DNA of 20,277 nucleotides from the NCBI GenBank assembly GCA_021151525.1, contig JAGKXD010000075.1, forward strand, positions 1 to 20,277, given 5' to 3'. Shown here piece after piece: positions 14,819 to 20,277 of this stretch (position 1 is the stretch's first letter; every line of letters starts with the position of its first letter). The stretch comes from Cellvibrionaceae bacterium. Its GTDB lineage: Bacteria; Pseudomonadota; Gammaproteobacteria; Pseudomonadales; Cellvibrionaceae. The position numbers were made by a program, and so were the translations under genes. A model generated the notes under the pieces. It saw nothing but the letters and a program-made list of their open reading frames with translations. It made no database searches and was not told the DNA's origin.

Positions 14819-16624
14819 ATGTACATACTGAGCATTATCCGCAATATATATGCAGTGCTTAACAAAGAACAAAAAACAAAAATGTTATTACTGCAACTTT
14901 TCTTTGCATTCTCCGCCATAGTACAAGTTGTGGGTGTTGCAAGTATCGCTCCATTCATAGGTATAATTTCTAACCCAGAGAGCATACAAACAAGTAAAGC
15001 TTTATCCACTTTGTATAGACTTGGAAACTTTCAATCTAACGAGGCTTTTATTACTGGATTCGCTCTTTTATCCATTGGGATGATTTTTATTTCAAATGCA
15101 ATGAATGCCTTAACACTCTGGCTGCAGTTAAAATTTTCGATTTATCTGGGCTTTGATTTTCAACAAAAACTGCTTAATAACTTTATTCGCCGTGATTATC
15201 TATTTCACAAATCAACAAACTACAACAAACTTATTTCTGTCATTTCAGCCGATTCTCCGCGCTTTATTTATATGGTGTTGCAGCCTTATCTGCTGATGTG
15301 CAGCCAAGCATTCGTTGCCTTGATCATTGTGGCGGGCTTAATTTTTCTTGACCCCACAGTAGCACTAGGCTCGACTCTTCTTATTGGCGGCGCTTATGGT
15401 GCTACTTACTGGATTATCAAGAAAACACTGAAACATCACGGTGATGTAATCACGTCGTGCAGTAGAGCTGCGCAAGCGCTACTCTCTGAAGCATTCATCG
15501 GCATAAAAGATATAAAACTGAACACCTTAGAAAATAAATACACTGAAAATTATCGCAACATTAGTAAGGAAGGGCTTAACTCAAGCGCATACATTGCACT
15601 CTCAGGGGATTTACCGCGATTCGCCATTGAGACAATCTCTTTCAGTGCAATTTTATTTTTTGCTCTATTTCTACTAAAAAATTCATCAGATACTGCTAAT
15701 GTTGTTTCATTGCTCAGTGTTTATGCATTGGCCGGCTATAAACTTTTGCCAACGATGCAGCAAGTCTATAAATCCATATCTAGCCTAAGCGCAAATGGCT
15801 CTATTGTGCACAGCCTCAAAATAGATTTGGCTGAAGTCGTAGCACCTGTAGCCCCTACCGACGTCGCCCCCTTAAACACTGTAGACGCTATCGACCTCCA
15901 TAATATTTATTACCAATACCCAAATACCGAAGCACCTGCACTTAATGATGTTTCCTTGTGTTTCGCAAAAGGACACCTCAATACCATTGCGGGGCCTTCA
16001 GGCTCTGGCAAATCTACCCTTGCGGACATAGTGCTTGGGCTGCTAACACCGGCACAAGGAGAACTTAAGGTTAACCAGCAAAGTGCATTGGGCAATAATC
16101 TCTACGCTTATCAACGAACTATCGGTTATGTGCCGCAGCATATTTTTATTCTGGATGACAACGTTATTGCAAACGTTGCGTTCGGCGTTGAAAAAGAACA
16201 TATTGATCTAGCCGCAGTTAATCAGGCCCTCATTCAAGCAAACGCGATGGAATTTGTTTCGAAACTAGCGCAGGGCCTTGAAACAAATTTAGGCCAAGAC
16301 GGAAAACTACTTAGCGGCGGACAAAGACAGCGAATAGGTATAGCGCGAGCCCTTTATCGCAACAATAAGGTTTTAATTCTCGATGAACCTACTAGCGCAC
16401 TGGATATAGAGTCTGAGTACGATATTATGCAATTGCTTAACGAACTTAAGCAGAAGATTCTTATTGTGGTGATATCGCATCGCCCCGCAGCAATCAAACT
16501 CTCTGACACTATCTCTGTTATTGCCGATGGAAAATTAGTGGCGAACGGCAATTATAATGAATTAATGACTAGCAATAATTACTTCAAATCCATGATCGAA
16601 AAGGGCTTTATGGAGGAACATTAA
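14819..16624 (+). CDS. ABC transporter, MsbA/PglK-type lipid-linked glycan flippase
   Basis: This is a 601-residue half-transporter with fused domains. About six transmembrane helices lie in residues 22-320, followed by an ATPase domain (355-590). The ATPase is complete: Walker A GPSGSGKST (392-400), Q-loop Gln440, signature LSGGQRQ (498-504), Walker B VLILDEP (518-524), D-loop SALD (526-529) and H-loop His554. Such dimers flip lipid-linked oligosaccharides (PglK/WlaB), lipid A, or export peptides. Its place inside a glycosyltransferase operon makes a lipid-linked glycan the most likely cargo. Sequence alone cannot exclude a peptide exporter, but there is no C39 peptidase domain. AGG lies 7 nt before the ATG. 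No separate Wzx flippase or Wzm/Wzt pair is visible here. Confidence 0.9.
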   Translation: MYILSIIRNIYAVLNKEQKTKMLLLQLFFAFSAIVQVVGVASIAPFIGIISNPESIQTSKALSTLYRLGNFQSNEAFITGFALLSIGMIFISNAMNALTLWLQLKFSIYLGFDFQQKLLNNFIRRDYLFHKSTNYNKLISVISADSPRFIYMVLQPYLLMCSQAFVALIIVAGLIFLDPTVALGSTLLIGGAYGATYWIIKKTLKHHGDVITSCSRAAQALLSEAFIGIKDIKLNTLENKYTENYRNISKEGLNSSAYIALSGDLPRFAIETISFSAILFFALFLLKNSSDTANVVSLLSVYALAGYKLLPTMQQVYKSISSLSANGSIVHSLKIDLAEVVAPVAPTDVAPLNTVDAIDLHNIYYQYPNTEAPALNDVSLCFAKGHLNTIAGPSGSGKSTLADIVLGLLTPAQGELKVNQQSALGNNLYAYQRTIGYVPQHIFILDDNVIANVAFGVEKEHIDLAAVNQALIQANAMEFVSKLAQGLETNLGQDGKLLSGGQRQRIGIARALYRNNKVLILDEPTSALDIESEYDIMQLLNELKQKILIVVISHRPAAIKLSDTISVIADGKLVANGNYNELMTSNNYFKSMIEKGFMEEH

Positions 16625-16685
16625 TACGCAAAAGCGCTAGGGCAAACTATACTGAATCGTGCAATTGACATGACATGAGGATGAT

Positions 16686-17633
16686 ATGACCAATCTTGCC
16701 TCCACACCTTTCGTTAGCATTATCATTTGCACCTACAACAACTCTGCTTCTTTGAAAGTAACGGTACAGCAGATATTAGATCACAGCGTAAGTGAACCGC
16801 AGTTGTTCGAACTTATTGTGATTAACAACAACTGTAGCGATGATACCGAAGAAGTTCTGCGCAATTTCCGTTCCAGCAGCATTCAGTACAACCATTACAT
16901 AGAACCGAAACAGGGAGTCTCTCACGCGCGCAACTTGGGCATGCAACTCGCCAAAGGTGAGTACATATTGTTTACCGACGATGATGCAGATATTCGTCCG
17001 CTGTGGCTGGATAATTATTTAAGGCACATTCGTGAAACCCAAGCTGAGGCGCTCTTCGGAAAGATTGAGGTCATATGGGACCAACCAAAGCCCTGGTGGT
17101 ATGACGAACGACTCAAGTACTACTTCGCCGCTATAGATTACGGCGATCAAGCGTTTCAGGTGCAATACAAACAACAACATTTTTACACCAAAAATAGCTG
17201 CATTAAAAAATCTTTTCTAATACATATTGGTGGGTTTGACCCTGAGTTGGGAAGAAAAGGAAGCGACCTTACGGGCGGCGAAGAAATCAAAGTCCTCTAT
17301 TTAATTTTGCAGGAAAATTTAAAAGCTATTTATTTTCCAGATGTCACCATTGGTCACCGCCTAAAACCACGTGAATACACCGCTGAAAACATCAAACGCC
17401 ACTATGTTAGCTGCGCAAAGGAATTATTAAATCTTGCCGCTATCAGCCAGGGCCGAACATTAGCTGGAAGACCCTTGGGGTTACTCAAAGAGCAAGCCAT
17501 TATTTTATTCCAAGCATTGTTTCTCGCCGCTTATGGAATTGTGTCTTTCAACAGAAGAGATTTTTTTTTCAATCAGCTTCGCATTATGCGTGCCACAAAA
17601 ATTATTAGTATGTGGATAAGGCGCGCATATTAG
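16686..17633 (+). CDS. Family-2 glycosyltransferase (paralogue of 10506-11456)
   Basis: This is a 315-residue GT-A enzyme that aligns along its length with the protein encoded at 10506. Shared blocks are CTYNN (15-19), GVSHARNLG (77-85), TDDDAD (97-102), VIWDQPKPWWY (129-139), GGFDPELGR (182-190), GGEE (197-200), GHRLKPREYT (223-232) and TLAGRPLGL. The two likely arose by duplication and then diverged, perhaps to use different acceptors in the same glycan. GAGG lies 5 nt before the ATG. A TATACT box at about 16645 could give extra transcription, but no convincing -35 is present. It is the last gene of the plus-strand run and ends 27 nt from the convergent GT4 gene. Confidence 0.88.
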   Translation: MTNLASTPFVSIIICTYNNSASLKVTVQQILDHSVSEPQLFELIVINNNCSDDTEEVLRNFRSSSIQYNHYIEPKQGVSHARNLGMQLAKGEYILFTDDDADIRPLWLDNYLRHIRETQAEALFGKIEVIWDQPKPWWYDERLKYYFAAIDYGDQAFQVQYKQQHFYTKNSCIKKSFLIHIGGFDPELGRKGSDLTGGEEIKVLYLILQENLKAIYFPDVTIGHRLKPREYTAENIKRHYVSCAKELLNLAAISQGRTLAGRPLGLLKEQAIILFQALFLAAYGIVSFNRRDFFFNQLRIMRATKIISMWIRRAY

Positions 17634-17645
17634 CCCGTCAAGGCT

Positions 17646-17675
17646 TTAAGTTATAAATGCTCAGTGAGCACTTAA
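17646..17675. terminator. Weak bidirectional terminator-like inverted repeat between convergent genes
   Basis: TGCTC (17658-17662) pairs with GAGCA (17666-17670) around a 3-nt loop, and TTAAG (17646-17650) can pair with CTTAA (17671-17675) outside a bulge. The structure covers the end of the minus-strand gene, but neither side has a good U-tract. Termination is possible, not certain. Confidence 0.35.
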
Positions 17676-18779
17676 CAACTCTTGATATAGAGCTACGACT
17701 GCTGCAGCATTTACTTCAGCCTTGTATCTCTGAGGCAAGAATGGCGTTGATAATTGCTCGCACAAACACGTTAAAATTTTCGCAGCATATGCCTCTGGTG
17801 CGTGATCCTGAACCAAGTATTCTGGCTGATCTACAAGCAACTCGTGCAAGCCACCCACATCATGCGCAATGACAGCGGTGCCGAGCGCCAAGGCCTCCAA
17901 GGCCACCATAGGCGTACCTTCGTGGTCGGAGCACATTACAACTGCATCTAGCGAACGAATACATGAAGCCATATCGCGGCGATGGCCGTGAAAGTGAATA
18001 GCTTGCTTAATATCCAGACTAGTCGCCAGCTCTTGCATTTCTGCGCGCAGGCGACCATCACCAATTACATGAAACTCCATAGGCGGCAAACTCGATTGCT
18101 GCTTTAACAAGATTGCAGCCGCACGAATAAAAATATCAATACGTTTAACTGGCTCTAAACGCCCAACGATACCCAGATGCTTTGCTTCAGGCTTCACCGT
18201 TTTGAAATCGGCAGTGATTGCCGCAGAACGCAAAGCATCGCCATCCACACCGTTGTGAATGACATGTATATGGCTGGGCGGAAAATGATGAGTCAATTTT
18301 TTTGCGAGGTCTTCAGAAACAGAAATCACCGCTTGCTGCAAATATTTACCCACAAAGTTATCCAACCGAATTTGCAGCTTCTGTTTTAGGTTAGGACGAA
18401 ACTCAGGGGCACCGTGGGTGGTGCGCAAGGATTTGGCTCGCCCCCCAAATAAAGGAAAGGCCATAACATTCGCCAAGGCCCCTAAAATATTTTCCTTCTG
18501 TCTATGGGTGTGAATAATGGCCGGCTTGAATTGACGAATTAGCTCGGTAAGTTTTTTTAAAATCGAAAGGGTGCCCAAGCTATTTTCCGGCAATAAAGTG
18601 ACAGGAATATTGAGCAAGCGCAATCTATTGGCCAACTCACCATCATTCAGCAAAACCACGTGAAGATTCACCTGTGATTGCAAATATTTTAGCTGCGTGT
18701 AGGCCTGCGACTCTGCACCCGCCCATAGGTCGCCAGAAATTAGGTGAAGCACTCGAATTTTGTCTTGAGAAAAAATCAT
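17661..18779 (-). CDS. Family-4 glycosyltransferase
   Basis: This is a 372-residue GT-B enzyme with canonical motifs: IRVLHLISGDLWAGAESQAY (8-27), IIHTHRQKENILG (88-100), VISVSEDLAKKL (151-162), VIHNGVD (173-179), GIVGRLEPVKRIDIFIRAA (203-221), FHVIGDGRLRAEM (236-248), and the intact EX7E pair Glu287...Glu295 in HEGTPMVALEALALG. It resembles GT4 enzymes of exopolysaccharide and lipopolysaccharide synthesis; the sugar cannot be assigned. The ATG at 18779 has no strong ribosome site. Its orientation opposes the adjacent operon, so it is controlled separately. The 220-bp gap upstream (18780-18999) holds no convincing gene and no clear promoter. Confidence 0.87.
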   Translation of the reverse strand: MIFSQDKIRVLHLISGDLWAGAESQAYTQLKYLQSQVNLHVVLLNDGELANRLRLLNIPVTLLPENSLGTLSILKKLTELIRQFKPAIIHTHRQKENILGALANVMAFPLFGGRAKSLRTTHGAPEFRPNLKQKLQIRLDNFVGKYLQQAVISVSEDLAKKLTHHFPPSHIHVIHNGVDGDALRSAAITADFKTVKPEAKHLGIVGRLEPVKRIDIFIRAAAILLKQQSSLPPMEFHVIGDGRLRAEMQELATSLDIKQAIHFHGHRRDMASCIRSLDAVVMCSDHEGTPMVALEALALGTAVIAHDVGGLHELLVDQPEYLVQDHAPEAYAAKILTCLCEQLSTPFLPQRYKAEVNAAAVVALYQELLSAH

Positions 18780-18999
18780 GACATACCGCTTATGTTGGAA
18801 TCTTGGATTGGAAAGTAGAAAATCTCTGCGCAGTCAGCAACGCAAGTATTGCCCGCTCACTGCACAAAAGAGTAATAAAATTATTTATAGCGATGATACA
18901 CTTACGCCCACCGTCATGCACTCGTGCATTGGTAACCTATAGCGAAATGACTCTATTATTATTTCATCGAATCAACCGCTTATATTAAGTGAGGCAGCA

Positions 19000-19971
19000 G
19001 TGAAATCAGTTTGGCTGACGTGGGAGCGACAAACCCGCAATAAAAGTATGGCAGATTTGTTAGGCGCAGAATATTGCGAACTGATATCGCCCTATAAAGG
19101 ATGGCGCCGGTATTTACAGCTTTCCTGGAAAACACTTCGACTTGTGGCTCACCAAAAGCCTGATGTTATTTTTTTCCAAAATCCCTCTATCGTATTAAGC
19201 CTGCTGTGCACTGTACTAAAAATTATTCGGAGAAACATTTTTACAGTTGCCGACTTCCATAACTGTGCGCTCGATAAAAAGAAATTTTATGCATTAAACA
19301 AATTCATAAGTCGCAAAGCTAGCCTTACCTTAGTCACTAACCGTCCGCTCAGCTATTTAGTTGAAGAAATGGGCGGAAACCCATTTATATTTCCAGACCC
19401 AATACCTTCTGCTCACTACACGCAGAATGATGCTACACAAAATTGCAATCACAGAAAATTTATTCTTTTTATTAGTAGCTGGGCCGATGATGAACCTATT
19501 GACCAAGTATGCGAAGCCTTTATCAACTCAGAACTCAAAAATGAAGGTATAGCGCTCATCATTACAGGAAAAATAAAAGCAAATAAGTTAAGTAAACCTG
19601 CAGAAATCTATGCGAATCACAATGTTGAATTTGCTGGATTCGTTCCAGAAGATAATTATTGGGAGTTACTCAGAAGTTCGATTTTTAATATTGATCTAAC
19701 CACTCGAGATGATTGTATGGTATGCGGTGCTTATGAAAGCCTATCTGTACATAACACCGTTTTGTTATCCAATAACCAACCCACAATGGATTATTTCAAA
19801 GACGCGGCACTCTATACTGATAACAGCGTTTTAGACTTAACTGAAAAGCTGAAAATTCTTTACCAAAACCATCTGGTGTATAAAGCTCAGGCGGAGAAGA
19901 TGTTGGTGGAACTACAAGCAGAAGAACAAAGGAAGGCCAATGAGTTATTGAAACGAGCAAGGGCTAAGTAA
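19000..19971 (+). CDS. GT4-like glycosyltransferase, divergent
   Basis: This is a 323-residue GT-B-like protein, shorter than typical GT4 enzymes. The N-terminal half contains SVWLTWERQTRNKSMADLLG, PDVIFFQNPSIVLSL (54-68) and VADFHNCALD (83-92). The C-terminal half has FILFISSWADDEPIDQV (154-170), IALIITGK (184-191), VEFAGFVPEDNYWELLRSS (209-227) and RDDCMVCGAYESLSVHNTVL (236-255). Here too the EX7E pair is Asp238...Glu246 rather than Glu...Glu. The start is GTG, supported by GAGG 5 nt upstream. It probably adds a sugar to the same glycan; activity and donor are unproven. It is followed after 30 nt by a convergent, unrelated gene. Confidence 0.75.
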   Translation: MKSVWLTWERQTRNKSMADLLGAEYCELISPYKGWRRYLQLSWKTLRLVAHQKPDVIFFQNPSIVLSLLCTVLKIIRRNIFTVADFHNCALDKKKFYALNKFISRKASLTLVTNRPLSYLVEEMGGNPFIFPDPIPSAHYTQNDATQNCNHRKFILFISSWADDEPIDQVCEAFINSELKNEGIALIITGKIKANKLSKPAEIYANHNVEFAGFVPEDNYWELLRSSIFNIDLTTRDDCMVCGAYESLSVHNTVLLSNNQPTMDYFKDAALYTDNSVLDLTEKLKILYQNHLVYKAQAEKMLVELQAEEQRKANELLKRARAK

Positions 19972-20001
19972 AGACTCAACCCTTGCATGAACAGACCGAG
20001 G

Positions 20002-20277
20002 TTAATTTACACTCTTGGGGTTTGCTCTTGGCACAAAACCACCGGTAGAGATGGTGATATCATCATACCAAATCTCGAAGGGCGCCGTTCCACCCTGAGA
20101 CCAATCTAGAAATGAAACTTTTTGCAAAGGAAGGTTTGAATAGTGACGGTTGAAAATGTTTTTAGCATCTACATAAGCTACACCATCAATCTCTAAATAA
20201 TATTCCCCATCAGCAACCTCATCACTCGCTGTTGTGCCGCTGTTGAATTTCACATGTGCTCGGAAGTGGTGCCAAGC
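20002..20277 (-). CDS. C-terminal fragment of a secreted carbohydrate-active-like protein (cut by window edge)
   Basis: This open frame runs off the right end of the window, so the start is missing; an internal GTG at 20253 is not the true start. The visible 91 or so residues include WHHFRAHVKFNSG, DGEYYLEIDGVAYVD (about 29-43) and PFEIWYDDITISTGGFVP near the end. The alternating pattern and the closing IWYDDITIS strand resemble the end of concanavalin-like beta-sandwich domains in polysaccharide lyases and LamG-type proteins. No catalytic residue can be judged from this part. It could be an enzyme that trims the polysaccharide made by the neighbouring genes, but this is a guess from position. 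Confidence 0.6.
   Translation of the reverse strand, partial: AWHHFRAHVKFNSGTTASDEVADGEYYLEIDGVAYVDAKNIFNRHYSNLPLQKVSFLDWSQGGTAPFEIWYDDITISTGGFVPRANPKSVN

Noticed and set aside
18803..18988. Small plus-strand frame between the last two glycosyltransferase genes
   Set aside because: No ribosome site, no recognisable features, and its composition looks like intergenic DNA.

Overview
The window looks like a chromosomal segment of a Gram-negative gammaproteobacterium, probably of the Cellvibrio/Saccharophagus type. The clues are a secreted lipoprotein with poly-serine linkers between beta domains, a PEP-CTERM/exosortase A system with its PrsK/PrsR regulators, a cytochrome c5-type protein, and a lyase-like fragment at the right edge. 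The taxonomic call is an inference from gene style. No rRNA, tRNA, CRISPR array, integrase or insertion sequence was seen, and no gene-free gap exceeds 300 bases.

Left part (1-5050), sorting substrate and regulators. A short PEP-CTERM protein (238-816) is preceded by a very good sigma-54 (-24/-12) promoter at 135-151, an upstream inverted repeat, and two identical 18-bp elements holding a perfect 12-bp palindrome, 32 bp apart, between the predicted transcription start and the start codon. A symmetric terminator (839-870) separates it from a cytochrome c5-like gene on the minus strand. Next comes prsK-prsR, a histidine kinase and a sigma-54 enhancer-binding response regulator with an intact GAFTGA motif. 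The simplest model is that PrsK/PrsR and RpoN drive the PEP-CTERM gene.

Middle part (5291-10359), sorting enzyme and accessory proteins. A lipoprotein with three fibronectin-III-like domains lies between prsR and xrtA, about where other XrtA loci often have the TPR lipoprotein prsT. xrtA encodes an exosortase fused to an EpsI domain, with the Cys/Arg/His triad intact. Its stop codon overlaps that of a convergent DegT-type aminotransferase gene, which overlaps an upstream membrane-anchored family-2 glycosyltransferase.

Right part (10506-19971), glycan assembly. Six plus-strand genes form a probable operon: GT2, GT4, GT4, GT2, an ABC transporter of the MsbA/PglK type, and a second GT2 that is a clear paralogue of the first. 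A convergent GT4 and a last GT4-like gene follow. Together they should build a lipid-linked oligosaccharide or exopolysaccharide repeat unit and flip it. No chain-length regulator, outer-membrane secretin or Wzy-like polymerase is visible, so the locus either continues outside the window or makes a short glycan. The window ends inside a minus-strand gene for a secreted-enzyme-like beta-sandwich protein.
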